Assembly: GCF_017876315.1 (NCBI RefSeq)
Contig: NZ_JAGINU010000001.1
Location: forward strand, 7,130,001-7,194,000
Length of the DNA: 64,000 bases
Source: Pseudonocardia parietis
GTDB taxonomy: Bacteria > Actinomycetota > Actinomycetes > Mycobacteriales > Pseudonocardiaceae
Direction of reading: 5' to 3'
The notes under the pieces were generated by a model. The model saw only the letters and a list, made by a program, of their open reading frames with translations. It was not told the DNA's origin and made no database searches. Position numbers and translations under genes: made by a program. Positions 8,091 to 16,418 of this stretch are shown piece by piece. The first letter of the stretch is position 1. Each line of letters starts with the position of its first letter.

Positions 8091-9335
8091 TCAGGCCGGG
8101 GGGCGCGCCGGGGCGGGGAGGGTCTCCGGAGCACGCCACCACACGACCACCGCGGCCAGCGAGAGCGCTCCGGTCACGGCGAAGGCGGGGCCGTAGCCGA
8201 GGCCCTCCGCCAGCAGTCCGGCGACCAGCGGGCCGGTGATCGTGCCGAGATCGGCCGCCATCTGGAACCCGGCCAGCACGGACCCGCCCCGTCCTCGCGC
8301 GCCGATCACGTCCGCCACGGCGGCGTTCAGCGGCGGGTTCACCAGACCGCTGCCCAGGCCGGCCACGAGCGACAGCGCCAGGAACAGCCACGGCGAGGCG
8401 GCATAGCCGAGCACCGCGGTGGCGGCGCCCGACACGGCGAGGCCGGCGATCAGCGGCGGGCGCCGCCCCGACCGGTCGGCGATCCGCCCGGCCAGCGGGA
8501 GGGTGGCTGCGTTCCCGACGGCGAACACCGACAGCGCGATGCCGCCGAACGCGTCGTCGCGGCCCAGCGCCTCGACCACCACCAGCGGCACCAGCGCGAT
8601 CCGGACGCCGAACACCGCCCAGCCGTTCGCGAAGTTCCCGATCAGCGCCGCCCGGTAGGCACGGGTTCGCACGGCGTCCCGGAACCGGGTGCGCGGCGGG
8701 GCCTCGCCGTCGTCGGCCGGCTCCGGCGGTCGCCGCAGCATCCGCCCGCCCACCACGAGGACCAGCACCAGCAGCCCGGCGTAGATCAGGAACGGGGCCC
8801 GGATGTCGATCACCGCGAGGCTTCCGCCGAGCAGCGGGCCCGCGATGTTGCCGAGCAGGAAGCCGGTGGCCCACAGGCTGGTCGCCCGCCCCCGCTGGTG
8901 CGGTGCGGCGAGCCGGACCAGCAACGACACGGCCGAGATCGTGAACATCGTCGAGCCGACGCCCGCGACCAGCCGTAACGCGATCAGCTGCCAGTACGCC
9001 GTCGCGAAGGCCAGCCCGGCCGTGGTCAGCGCGACCACCGCCAGCCCCCAGACGAACACCGGCAGCTCGCCGAACCGGCCCACCACCGACCCGGACATCG
9101 GCGCGAACACCAGCCGGGAGAACGCGAACACGCTGACCACCGCGGACGCGGCGGTGATCCCGACGTCGAACGACCGGGCGAACGCCGGCAGCACCGGTGC
9201 GATGAGCCCGAACCCGATGGCGATCGCGAACGCGGACCCGACCAGGACGTAGATCTCCCGGGGCAGCCGCTCCGCACCACCGGGGCGCGGGCGCCGACCG
9301 GGCACACCGGAGACGCGGCCGTCCTGCTCGACCAC
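8091..9335 (-). CDS. MFS transporter
   Basis: A 414-residue protein with about 12 hydrophobic segments and the two-half layout of the major facilitator superfamily. The loop after segment 2 reads FAPMSGSVVGRFGELPV, the drug-exporter-like motif A region, and GRIADRSGRRPPLIAG is the matching loop of the second half. It most resembles DHA1-type exporters, so proton-driven efflux of a small molecule is likely; the substrate is unknown. The GTG start at 9335 follows GGAGG. It diverges from the methyltransferase at 9452 across a spacer that carries a 21-bp tandem duplication. Confidence 0.82.
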   Translation of the reverse strand: MVEQDGRVSGVPGRRPRPGGAERLPREIYVLVGSAFAIAIGFGLIAPVLPAFARSFDVGITAASAVVSVFAFSRLVFAPMSGSVVGRFGELPVFVWGLAVVALTTAGLAFATAYWQLIALRLVAGVGSTMFTISAVSLLVRLAAPHQRGRATSLWATGFLLGNIAGPLLGGSLAVIDIRAPFLIYAGLLVLVLVVGGRMLRRPPEPADDGEAPPRTRFRDAVRTRAYRAALIGNFANGWAVFGVRIALVPLVVVEALGRDDAFGGIALSVFAVGNAATLPLAGRIADRSGRRPPLIAGLAVSGAATAVLGYAASPWLFLALSLVAGLGSGLVNPPLNAAVADVIGARGRGGSVLAGFQMAADLGTITGPLVAGLLAEGLGYGPAFAVTGALSLAAVVVWWRAPETLPAPARPPA

Positions 9336-9344
9336 GTGTCCTCC

Positions 9345-9386
9345 CTCGTCCGAAACCCGGCCGACCTCGTCCGGAACCCGACCGAC
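9345..9386. repeat. 21-bp tandem duplication in a divergent promoter spacer
   Basis: Two adjacent 21-bp units, CTCGTCCGAAACCCGGCCGAC (9345-9365) and its copy (9366-9386), differ at two positions. They lie between the MFS gene start (9335) and the methyltransferase start (9452). They could duplicate a regulator site or be neutral slippage. Confidence 0.75.
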
Positions 9387-9451
9387 GACCGTACGCGTGG
9401 ACTGCGAACCCGCCGCCCTCCGGTACCGCGGGGTCCGGGAGGGTGGTCGGC

Positions 9452-10678
9452 GTGGATCGCGAGGACACCGCGTGGCTGGACCGGCTCGCCGGACCCGAGG
9501 GGACCGCGCTGCTGGACCGGCTGGCCAGCACCGACCGCTCCGGCTCCGCGGCCCTGCGGCTCGGCACCGCGCTGCGCCGCGAGCACGACGCCGGGCTGGT
9601 CGCCGACGCGATGGCCCTCGCCGAGCTGCGCGACCGGGCGGCGGCGAAGTTCACCCGGCCCGAGCGCATGTGGTTCACCCGCGACGGGCTGGAACAGGCG
9701 TCGTCCGAGGTGATCGCGCGGCACCGCGCGGCCCGCTACGACGGCCGTGGCCCGCTCGCCGACCTGTGCTGCGGGATCGGGGGCGACCTGCTCGCGCTGG
9801 CGGCCGGGCACGAGGTCACCGGGGTGGACCTCGACCCGGTGCACCTGTGGATGGCGGAACGCAACGTCGCCGTGCACGGTGGCCGGGCCCGGACGGTTCG
9901 CACCGACGTCCGGAGCGCCGACCTCTCCGGCCTCGACGGCGTCTTCGTCGACCCGGCGCGGCGCACGTCCGGCGGACGGATGCGGACGGGGGACTCCGAG
10001 CCGCCGCTGGACTGGTGCCTGGACCTGACCCGCCGGGTCGACGCCGTCGGGATCAAGGCGGCCCCCGGGATCGACCACGCCACCGTCCCCGCGGACTGGG
10101 AGATCGAGTTCCTGGCGCTGGGCCGCGAGCTGAAGGAGGCGGCCGTCTGGTCGCCCGCGCTGGCGACCGCGCGGACCCGGGCCACCGTGCTCGACACGGA
10201 CGGGACCGCCCACGCCCTGGCCGGCTCGCCCGACCCGGCCGACGGCGACACCGGGATCCCGATCACCGCGCCCGGCGGCTGGCTGCTCGACCCGAACGGG
10301 GCCGTCACCCGCGCCGGGCTGGTGTCGGAGCTGGCCCGGCGCACCGGGACCGCCAGGATCGATCCGCGCATCGCGTTCCTGACCGGCGACGACGAGCCGG
10401 AACCGACACCGTTCGCCCGGGTCCTGCGCGTGATCGACTCACGGCCGTGGGACCAGAAGCGGCTGCCCCGGCTGCTGCGTGACCTCGACGTCGGCGCGGT
10501 GGACGTGCGCCGCCGCGGCCTCGCCGGGGACGTGGACGCACTCGTCCGCAAGCTGCGGGGGCGCGGGTCGCGGCGGGCGACCGTCGTCATGACCCGGGTC
10601 GACGACCGGCCGTGGGGCCTGGTCTGCACGGACCCGGAGCGCCCCGGCCCGGCTACCCCCGCCCGGGGAAGTGGATGA
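9452..10678 (+). CDS. Class I SAM-dependent methyltransferase with THUMP-like C-terminal domain
   Basis: A 408-residue protein. After a helical N-terminal part (LRDRAAAKFTRPERMWFTRDGLEQAS), the Rossmann methyltransferase core begins with ADLCCGIGGDLLALA (the SAM-binding glycine motif) and the acidic strand-2 end VTGVDLDP. FVDPARR is the motif IV region, as in the actinobacterial THUMP-like methyltransferase family. The C-terminal 60-70 residues (LRDLDVGAVDVRRRGL and following) fit the THUMP-like RNA-binding domain. It is probably an RNA methyltransferase of unknown target. The GTG at 9452 has GGGAGGG upstream; a GTG at 9443 is also in frame. It overlaps the convergent VOC gene by 26 bp. Confidence 0.8.
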   Translation: MDREDTAWLDRLAGPEGTALLDRLASTDRSGSAALRLGTALRREHDAGLVADAMALAELRDRAAAKFTRPERMWFTRDGLEQASSEVIARHRAARYDGRGPLADLCCGIGGDLLALAAGHEVTGVDLDPVHLWMAERNVAVHGGRARTVRTDVRSADLSGLDGVFVDPARRTSGGRMRTGDSEPPLDWCLDLTRRVDAVGIKAAPGIDHATVPADWEIEFLALGRELKEAAVWSPALATARTRATVLDTDGTAHALAGSPDPADGDTGIPITAPGGWLLDPNGAVTRAGLVSELARRTGTARIDPRIAFLTGDDEPEPTPFARVLRVIDSRPWDQKRLPRLLRDLDVGAVDVRRRGLAGDVDALVRKLRGRGSRRATVVMTRVDDRPWGLVCTDPERPGPATPARGSG

Positions 10679-11126
10679 ACTCCAGCGCGATCCCGTCCGG
10701 GTCGCGGAACTCCAGCGTCGCGTAGTCGGTCGGGTCCGTCCGGTCGGCGACACCGTCGTGCGACACCGACAGCATGTCCAGCCAGGCCGCCCACCGGTCC
10801 AGCGTGGCGCGGTCGGCGACACCGAACGCCAGGTGGTCCAGCGCGCCGCGCACCGGGCCGCCGTCGCCGTCGACCGGCGTGTGCAACTCGATCATGACGC
10901 CGGTGGCCGAGTCGAGGAGCAGGGCCGCCTTCTCCGGGTCGCCGCGCGAGCCGGAACCCGCGCGGACACCGCCGTCGGCGTCGTGGTGCGGGAAGGTCAT
11001 CGGTAGCCGCTGCAATCCGAGCACCCGCTGGTACCAGGTCGCGCTGGACTCCACGTCGGTGACGATCGCCGACACATGGTGGAACCCGGTGACGGCCGGC
11101 CGTTCGATGCCCGTGCCCATCGGCAT
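10653..11126 (-). CDS. VOC family (glyoxalase/dioxygenase-fold) protein
   Basis: A 157-residue protein with the paired beta-alpha-beta-beta-beta modules of the vicinal oxygen chelate fold. TGFHHVSAIVTDVESSATWY opens the first half and GALDHLAFGVADRATLDRW the second. Metal-ligand candidates are the His of FHHVS, the His of LDHLAF and the Glu of IALEFIHFP near the end. The reaction is unknown: lyase, dioxygenase and resistance proteins all share this fold. ATG 11126 has GGAGGAGG five bases upstream. It follows a GNAT gene by 37 bp on the same strand, so the two may be cotranscribed. Confidence 0.8.
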   Translation of the reverse strand: MPMGTGIERPAVTGFHHVSAIVTDVESSATWYQRVLGLQRLPMTFPHHDADGGVRAGSGSRGDPEKAALLLDSATGVMIELHTPVDGDGGPVRGALDHLAFGVADRATLDRWAAWLDMLSVSHDGVADRTDPTDYATLEFRDPDGIALEFIHFPGRG

Positions 11127-11163
11127 CCGCCCCCTCCTCCGGCCGTCGCTCTGCGCGACACAG

Positions 11164-11691
11164 TCAACAGACCGGCCCGGTGCGGTGTCCAACCGGCAGG
11201 GACCGGCCTCCATGATCGTCGGTGCGGACCTGCGCCGTCACGGCCCCCTCCGTGCCCGGTGTGATCGCCGCGCCGAGCGCACCCAGCAGACCGAGCGCGG
11301 CGGTGTTGGCCGCGGTCGTGCGAGCGACGAGCGGTGTGCCGGGCGCGATCACCGACTCGTCGTCGAGGACCAGCCGGACGGCGGCGGTGCCCGCCCCGCG
11401 CCCGCGAGCGCCCCGGGCGAGCCAGATCCCGATCTCGGACGCGCCGCCGACCGGTTCCAGGCGCAGGGCCCCGGCGGCGCAGCCGTCCACCCGGATCACC
11501 CAGGTGCGTTCCACCGGATCGGCCGCGAGCGCGCGCGCCCGGTGGAACGCGAGGAACCCGGTGCGCAGCTCGTCGTCCCACGTCGCGCCGGGTGGGCAGG
11601 GCATCACCTCCGCCGGAGCAGTACCGGCGACCGCCGCCTCGAGCAGGTCGGCGAGCCCGCGCTCGTCCAGCGGGCGGATCCGTACGTCCAC
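11164..11691 (-). CDS. GNAT family N-acetyltransferase
   Basis: A 175-residue protein opening with VDVRIRPLDERGLADLLEAA, a typical GNAT first strand and helix. The acetyl-CoA-binding motif A is ARGARGRGAGTAAVRLVLDD, matching R/Q-x-x-G-x-G/A. LVARTTAANTAALGLLGALG matches the motif B region. The family moves an acetyl group from acetyl-CoA to an amine; the acceptor is unknown. The frame is open to 11904, but that stretch overlaps the divergent dehydrogenase and looks non-coding, so I use the GTG at 11691. It probably forms a short unit with the VOC gene downstream. Confidence 0.75.
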   Translation of the reverse strand: MDVRIRPLDERGLADLLEAAVAGTAPAEVMPCPPGATWDDELRTGFLAFHRARALAADPVERTWVIRVDGCAAGALRLEPVGGASEIGIWLARGARGRGAGTAAVRLVLDDESVIAPGTPLVARTTAANTAALGLLGALGAAITPGTEGAVTAQVRTDDHGGRSLPVGHRTGPVC

Positions 11692-11767
11692 GCCGGTCAG
11701 CCTGGCCCCGGAGCGGTCGCGGCGCGAGCGGATTGCCGGAACCCGCCGGGCGTGCCACCGTCGCCCG

Positions 11768-12784
11768 GTGAGCGCGAGTCTCGAGATCCCCGAGTCGATG
11801 CGGTGCAGTGTGCTGCGGGCCGCCGGTGAGCTGGAGGTCCAGCAGCGGGCGGTGCCCCGGCCGGGGCCACGGGAGGTGCTCGTGCGGGTCGGCGCGGTCG
11901 GCACCTGCGGCTCGGACGTGCACTACTACCGGCACGGCCGGATCGGGGGCTTCGTGGTGCGTGAGCCACTGGTGCTCGGGCACGAGCCGTCGGGCCGGAT
12001 CGTGGCGGTCGGCCCGGGGGTGGACGCCGGCCGGATCGGGCAGCGGGTCTCCCTCGAGCCGGGCGTCCCCTGCCGGCGCTGCCGCCACTGCCACGCGGGG
12101 TCCTACAACCTGTGTCCGGACATCGTCTTCTTCGCGACTCCGCCGGTGGACGGCGCGTTCGCCGAGTACGTCACGATCGCCGACGACTTCGCGCACCCGG
12201 TGCCCGAGCACGTCTCCGACGACGCCGCCGCGCTGCTCGAGCCGCTGTCGGTGGCGATCTGGGCGCACCACAAAGCCGGGACCGGGATCGGGTCCCGGGT
12301 GCTGGTCGCCGGCGCCGGGCCGATCGGGCTGCTGGTAGCGCAGGTCGCGGCGGTACAGGGGGCGGCCGAGATCCTGGTGAGCGACCCGGACCCGGCCCGC
12401 CGCGAGCTGGCCCGGACGTTCGGGGCGACGGCGGTGCTGGACCCGGCGGCCGACGCAGCACCGGAGGTGGACGCGTTCGTGGACTGCTCCGGCGCTCCGC
12501 CCGCGGTGCTCGCCGGGCTGCGCGCCGTCCGCCCCGGTGGCACCGTCGTGCTGGTCGGGATGGGCGCCGACGAGATGACCCTGCCGGTGGCCGCGCTGCA
12601 GTCCCGCGAGATCGTCCTGACCGGCACCTTCCGCTACGCCAACACCTGGCCCACCGCGGTCCGCCTCGCCGCCTCCGGTGCCGTCGACCTCGACCGGCTC
12701 GTCACCGGACACGTCGATCTCGAGCACGTCGGCGATGCCCTCTCCCCCGACCCCGCCCAGGTCAAGGTCATGGTCCGGCCGTGA
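11768..12784 (+). CDS. Zinc-dependent alcohol dehydrogenase (sorbitol/xylitol dehydrogenase-like)
   Basis: A 338-residue medium-chain dehydrogenase. The catalytic-zinc site is CGSDVHYY followed by LGHEPSGRI (Cys, His, Glu). The structural-zinc cysteines are in PCRRCRHCHAGSYNLC. The Rossmann fold carries VAGAGPIGLLVAQVAA. The CGSDVHYYRHGRIG form is typical of sorbitol, xylitol and L-iditol dehydrogenases, so oxidation of a polyol or secondary alcohol to a ketone with NAD is likely. The GTG at 11768 gives the normal N-terminus. The stop overlaps the GTG of the next gene (GTGA), so the two are translationally coupled. Confidence 0.87.
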   Translation: MSASLEIPESMRCSVLRAAGELEVQQRAVPRPGPREVLVRVGAVGTCGSDVHYYRHGRIGGFVVREPLVLGHEPSGRIVAVGPGVDAGRIGQRVSLEPGVPCRRCRHCHAGSYNLCPDIVFFATPPVDGAFAEYVTIADDFAHPVPEHVSDDAAALLEPLSVAIWAHHKAGTGIGSRVLVAGAGPIGLLVAQVAAVQGAAEILVSDPDPARRELARTFGATAVLDPAADAAPEVDAFVDCSGAPPAVLAGLRAVRPGGTVVLVGMGADEMTLPVAALQSREIVLTGTFRYANTWPTAVRLAASGAVDLDRLVTGHVDLEHVGDALSPDPAQVKVMVRP

Positions 12785-13350
12785 CCTCGCGGCTCCTGCC
12801 CGCAGCGCCCGGGTGGGAGCGGCGGGCCGCCGGGCTGGTGCGCTGCGCGCCTGCCGGGCCGGCCGGGAACCGGCTGGTCACCGTCGACGGGTTCTCCGGG
12901 GCCGGTAAGTCGACGCGTGCCCGCGAGCTGGCCGGGGCCCTGGACGCGCCGCTGCTGGAGATCGAGGACCTGTGCCCGGGCTGGGACGGGCTGGTGCGCG
13001 CACCCGAGCTGGCCCGGCGCGGGATCGGCGGCCCGCTGGCTGTCGGCGAGCCCCTGCGCTGGACGTCCTGGGACTGGGAGCACGCCCGGCCCGGTCCGGT
13101 CCGTACCCAGCAGCCCGCCGACGTCGTCGTGCTGGAGGGGTGCGGCTCCGGTGCCGCGGCACTGGCGCCGGTGACGTCGCTGGCGATCTGGGTGGACGTC
13201 CCCGCGGACGTCCGTGAGGCGCGGCTGCGTGCCCGGGACGACTGGCCGATCTACGCGCCGTACCGCGAGTCGTGGCGCCGCGCCGAGGAGTCGCTCGCCG
13301 CGGCGGGCGGCAGCCGGGCTCGGGCCGCCGTCGTGCTGGTGGAGCCGTAG
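12781..13350 (+). CDS. Uridine kinase-like P-loop NTPase
   Basis: A 189-residue protein with a Walker A loop GFSGAGKST near residue 40, after the strand RLVTVDG. The acidic region LLEIEDLCPGWDG and the strand DVVVLEGCGSG (Walker B position) match small nucleoside/sugar kinases of the uridine kinase type. VPADVREARLRARD near the end looks like the lid. Coupling by GTGA overlap to the polyol dehydrogenase suggests phosphorylation of a sugar or nucleoside, but the substrate is not determined. The start GTG at 12781 is fixed by that overlap. Confidence 0.75.
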   Translation: MTSRLLPAAPGWERRAAGLVRCAPAGPAGNRLVTVDGFSGAGKSTRARELAGALDAPLLEIEDLCPGWDGLVRAPELARRGIGGPLAVGEPLRWTSWDWEHARPGPVRTQQPADVVVLEGCGSGAAALAPVTSLAIWVDVPADVREARLRARDDWPIYAPYRESWRRAEESLAAAGGSRARAAVVLVEP

Positions 13351-13409
13351 ACACACGTCCGCGGCCCGGCACCACCCCCCAGTGGATGCCGGACCGCGGC
13401 GCGCGGCGT

Positions 13410-13431
13410 GGCCGGGTTCCCCCGCCCGGCC
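13410..13431. terminator. Weak hairpin between convergent genes
   Basis: GGCCGGG (13410-13416) pairs with CCCGGCC (13425-13431) across an 8-base loop. It sits 8 bp before the stop of the ABC permease gene on the other strand and 60 bp after the kinase gene. There is no T tract, and the call rests only on symmetry and position. Confidence 0.4.
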
Positions 13432-13438
13432 GTGGTCG

Positions 13439-14182
13439 TCAGACCCTGGCCCGCCGGACGACCAGGAACCCGCCGACGAGGGCCACCGCCGCAAGAATCA
13501 GCGGGTAGCCGGCCATCAGCATCGGGACGGGCGTCTCGACGAAGAACCGGCCGAACGCGGGCCAGGCGTTCTGCCAGGTCAGGGTGAACACGATCGTGCC
13601 CAGAACGAGGGTCAGCCCGATCATGACCGTCCACACCCCGAACTGCCCCCACCGGCGGAAGACCGCGCCGATGGCGAGGAACGCCAGGCCGATCGTCAGC
13701 AGCGGCACCCAGTAGGTGAGGACCTGCAGCAGCGGGTTCTGCACCGGCATGAACGTGAACGAGAAGAACTCCATGCCGATCCCCCAGCCGCCGGTGAACC
13801 GTTCGATCCCGAGCAGCGCGGTCAGCACGATCGCGTGCAGCAGGGTCTCGATCGCCAGCAGCAGCGAGACACCGGCGTAGAAGTGCCGCCGGGTGATGCC
13901 GAGACTGAGTGCGAACGGCATGACCTGGGTCATCGCGATCAGGTAGGTCGAGCCCACGATGAAGAACAGCGCGGACAACGCCCCGGTGGTGCCGGCGCCC
14001 GCGTCGTCGACGTTGACCCGGATCGCCCACCAGATCGCGAAGTTCACCGCGAAGATCGCGGCCAGGATCAGCCAGGGCCCGCCCACCCGGCCACGGACGT
14101 CGACCATGTTCATCCGCAGCACGGCGGCCACCCGGCTGCCGGTGGTGGCGGGCTGCTCGATCGCGGAGGTGGTGGTGGTCAT
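13439..14182 (-). CDS. ABC transporter permease-like membrane protein (YtrC/D type)
   Basis: A 247-residue protein with about six hydrophobic segments (for example GPWLILAAIFAVNFAIWW and ALFFIVGSTYLIAM) and no other recognisable domain. It starts inside the end of the ABC ATPase gene (ATGA overlap at 14179-14182), so it is very likely the membrane partner of that ATPase. Together with the GntR gene upstream, the set resembles the ytr/bcr-type operons that respond to cell-wall antibiotics. The transported substrate is unknown. Confidence 0.75.
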   Translation of the reverse strand: MTTTTSAIEQPATTGSRVAAVLRMNMVDVRGRVGGPWLILAAIFAVNFAIWWAIRVNVDDAGAGTTGALSALFFIVGSTYLIAMTQVMPFALSLGITRRHFYAGVSLLLAIETLLHAIVLTALLGIERFTGGWGIGMEFFSFTFMPVQNPLLQVLTYWVPLLTIGLAFLAIGAVFRRWGQFGVWTVMIGLTLVLGTIVFTLTWQNAWPAFGRFFVETPVPMLMAGYPLILAAVALVGGFLVVRRARV

Positions 14183-15063
14183 GACAGGACCTCCCGGTCG
14201 AGGCGTGCTCCGGAGTTCAGCTGGGTGGTGCGGACGACGAGCTGCTGCAGCGAGACCCGCTCGAACTGCAGGTTCGGCTCCCGGGGCTCCGGCTCGGCGC
14301 CGGACAGGGTGACCCGCAGGAACCCGCCGAGCTGCTCACGGTGCAGCTCGACGTGCCCGCGGGCGAACCGCTCCACGGAGTCGACCGGACCGGTGACGGT
14401 GACGGCGCGGCCCCGCAGCTCGTCGGCCTCGGCGTCGATCAGCACCCGGCCCTGGTCGATCAGCACGACGTGCTCGATCAGGTCGGACACCTCGTCGATC
14501 AGGTGGGTGGACAGGACGACGGTGCGCGGGTGCGCCGTGTAGTCGGCGAGCAGCCGGTCGTAGAACAGCTGCCGCGCGACGGCGTCGAGGCCCAGGTAGG
14601 GCTCGTCGAAGAAGGTCAGCGGCGCGCGCGACGCGAGCCCGATGACCACGCCGACCGCGGACTGCTGGCCGCGGGAGAGCTTGTTGCAGGGCCGCTTGAG
14701 CGGCAGCCCGAAATCGGTGACGAGCTCGGCGGCGAACGCCTGGTCCCAGTGCGGGTAGACGGTCGCGGCGGCGCGCAGCGCGTGGGCGACCTTGTAGCCG
14801 TCCGGGTACTTCAGCGACTCGCGGATGAAGCAGGTGCGGGCGAGCACCCGGGCGTTCTCGTAGGGCTGCTCGCCGAAGATCTCGGCACGGCCCGCGGTGG
14901 GGAAGTTCTGCGCGGTCAGGATCTGCATCGCGGTCGTCTTGCCGGCGCCGTTACGGCCGAGCAGCCCGTGGATGCGGTTCTCCTCCAGCGTGAAACTCAC
15001 ACCGTCGAGCGCGGTCACGTCACCGTAGCGCTTCGTGACGCCGTGCATGGCGACCGTGCTCAT
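14179..15063 (-). CDS. ABC transporter ATP-binding protein (YtrB-like)
   Basis: A 294-residue ATPase. It has Walker A LLGRNGAGKTTA, the Q loop near TAQNF, a signature LSRGQQSAVGV (a slightly altered LSGGQ), Walker B LTFFDEPYLGLD and the switch His in LSTHLIDEV. A C-terminal domain of about 90 residues follows, as in NatA/YtrB-type exporters. The ATG at 15063 overlaps the end of the GntR gene (which stops at 15060), and the stop overlaps the permease start. All three genes are therefore tightly coupled. It powers the permease at 13439-14182. Confidence 0.87.
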   Translation of the reverse strand: MSTVAMHGVTKRYGDVTALDGVSFTLEENRIHGLLGRNGAGKTTAMQILTAQNFPTAGRAEIFGEQPYENARVLARTCFIRESLKYPDGYKVAHALRAAATVYPHWDQAFAAELVTDFGLPLKRPCNKLSRGQQSAVGVVIGLASRAPLTFFDEPYLGLDAVARQLFYDRLLADYTAHPRTVVLSTHLIDEVSDLIEHVVLIDQGRVLIDAEADELRGRAVTVTGPVDSVERFARGHVELHREQLGGFLRVTLSGAEPEPREPNLQFERVSLQQLVVRTTQLNSGARLDREVLS

Positions 15064-15422
15064 GATTCGTCCCCCCAGACATCGATCATCTTCTTGAGCT
15101 GCTCCGGATCGAGCCCGAGCTTGCGGGCCTCGGTGACCAGCGGCGCGATGTACTGCCGGGCGAAGTCCTCGCGCCGGCTCTCCAGCAGGCGGGTACGCGC
15201 ACCGTCGGCGACGAACATCCCGATCCCCCGTCTCTTGTAGAGGACACCCTCGCTGACCAGCTGGTTCAGTCCCTTGGCCGCCGTCGCCGGGTTGATCCGG
15301 TGGAAGGCGGCCAGCTCGTTGCTGGACGGGACCTGGGTCTCCTCGGGGTAGGTCCCGTCCACCACAGCGGAGGCGATCTCCTCCGCGATCTGCACGAACA
15401 GCGGGCGGCCGTCGTCGATCAC
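15060..15422 (-). CDS. GntR family transcriptional regulator (YtrA subfamily)
   Basis: A 120-residue short GntR protein: a winged helix (PLFVQIAEEIASAVVDGTYPEETQVPS, then NELAAFHRINPATAAKGLNQLVSEG) and a short two-helix tail with no ligand domain. This layout defines the YtrA subfamily, which usually represses its own ABC operon. It is the first gene of the ABC operon here. An 11-bp inverted repeat 27-52 bp upstream of its GTG start is the probable operator. The reported relatives are induced by cell-wall-active antibiotics; that is family knowledge, not seen here. Confidence 0.85.
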   Translation of the reverse strand: MIDDGRPLFVQIAEEIASAVVDGTYPEETQVPSSNELAAFHRINPATAAKGLNQLVSEGVLYKRRGIGMFVADGARTRLLESRREDFARQYIAPLVTEARKLGLDPEQLKKMIDVWGDES

Positions 15423-15448
15423 GGCGACCTCGCAGTGCAGTAGTGCGG

Positions 15449-15474
15449 TGGTTCATTACTCATGTAACGAACCA
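15449..15474. promoter_or_regulatory. Candidate operator of the YtrA-type GntR regulator
   Basis: TGGTTCATTAC (15449-15459) and GTAACGAACCA (15464-15474) form an inverted repeat with 10 of 11 pairs matched and a 4-base spacer TCAT. It lies upstream of the GntR gene (start 15422) in an AT-rich island. The symmetric GGTTC..GAACC form and position fit autoregulation. It is 62 bp from the divergent ArsR gene, which it could also influence. Confidence 0.65.
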
Positions 15475-15523
15475 TAGAGGTACGCCGGTCCATCGTCCAG
15501 TGGGGCTTCTATTTTCGTCTGTA

Positions 15524-15533
15524 CTTATATAAG
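15524..15533. promoter_or_regulatory. CTTATATAAG palindrome at the ArsR gene start
   Basis: A perfect 10-bp AT-rich palindrome three bases before the GTG of the ArsR gene, within a spacer that is otherwise the most AT-rich stretch nearby. ArsR-family proteins often bind such short palindromes over their own promoter. It could equally be part of a -10 element of a leaderless transcript. Confidence 0.5.
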
Positions 15534-15535
15534 CT

Positions 15536-15880
15536 GTGTTCGTGCACGCGTTCGATGTCCTGGGCGATCCCGTCCGGAGGCGGATCCTCGAGCTCCTGGC
15601 CGGTGGCGAACACACCGCGGGCCAGGTCACCGAGGTCATCCGGGCCGAGTTCGGGATCTCCCAACCCGCCGTCTCCCAGCAGCTCAAGGTGCTGCGGGAG
15701 AACGGTTTCGCCACCGTCCGCGCGGAGGGGACCCGGCGCATCTACGCCGTCGACCCCTCCGGTGCGGACGACGCCGAGGAGTGGCTGTCCCGGTTGCGCG
15801 GCTTCTGGTCCCAGCGGCTCGACGCACTCGGCACCGAACTCGCCCGTGGTCGCCGTACCCGATCTTCCGAGGAGTCCTGA
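15536..15880 (+). CDS. ArsR family winged-helix regulator (YgaV/SdpR type)
   Basis: A 114-residue protein with the ArsR pattern FDVLGDPVRRRILELLAGG, then FGISQPAVSQQLKVLRENGFATVRAEGTRR (recognition helix and wing). No metal-binding cysteine motif is visible, which fits the group that pairs with SRPBCC proteins rather than the metal sensors. Its stop overlaps the ATG of an SRPBCC gene, a very common actinobacterial pair. A GTG six bases further in is an alternative start. Confidence 0.88.
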   Translation: MFVHAFDVLGDPVRRRILELLAGGEHTAGQVTEVIRAEFGISQPAVSQQLKVLRENGFATVRAEGTRRIYAVDPSGADDAEEWLSRLRGFWSQRLDALGTELARGRRTRSSEES

Positions 15881-16389
15881 TGACGAACCCGACAGCACCT
15901 TCGACGGCCGGCGCCGTCGTCCACGGCCCGGACGGCCGCCGGCGGCTGACGTTCCGCCGCGACCTGCCGGACCCGGTCGACGACGTGTGGTCGGCGATCA
16001 CCGACCCGGACCGCTGCGCCCGCTGGTTCGGACGCTGGACCGGGGACGCGCGCCCCGGCGGCACCGTCGCACTGAGCCTGACCAGCGACGAGGACGGCGG
16101 CGGCCCGCCGGCACCGACGCGGATCGTCGTGTGCGAGCCGCCGCACCGGCTGGCCGTGGAGATCACCGAGGAGGCCGGGGACCCGTGGGAGCTCACGGTC
16201 GCGCTCAGCCCGGCCGGCACCGGAACCGTGCTGGAGTTCGAGCAGGTACTGCCTGACGGGTTCTCCCCGGCCGACGCCGGACCGGGCTGGCACTGGTACC
16301 TCGACCGGCTCGCCGCCGTGCTGTCGGGCGGACCGATGCCGGACTGGGAGGAGACCCTCGCCGCGACCGCGCCGCTGTACCCGCGCTGA
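15880..16389 (+). CDS. SRPBCC (AHSA1-like) domain protein
   Basis: A 169-residue helix-grip protein. It carries FRRDLPDPVDDVWSAITDPDRCARWFGRW, the characteristic AHSA1 opening, the strand RIVVCEPPHRLAVE, and the C-terminal helix GWHWYLDRLAAVLSG. The fold holds hydrophobic ligands; the ligand is unknown. It is coupled by ATGA overlap to the ArsR regulator, which probably controls it. Confidence 0.85.
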   Translation: MTNPTAPSTAGAVVHGPDGRRRLTFRRDLPDPVDDVWSAITDPDRCARWFGRWTGDARPGGTVALSLTSDEDGGGPPAPTRIVVCEPPHRLAVEITEEAGDPWELTVALSPAGTGTVLEFEQVLPDGFSPADAGPGWHWYLDRLAAVLSGGPMPDWEETLAATAPLYPR

Positions 16390-16418
16390 TGGTTGTGGTC
16401 CGGTGAGCCCGCCGGCCA

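Noticed and set aside
11692..11904. N-terminal extension of the GNAT gene
   Set aside because: It would overlap the start of the divergent dehydrogenase and reads as low-complexity Arg/Ser/Thr sequence.
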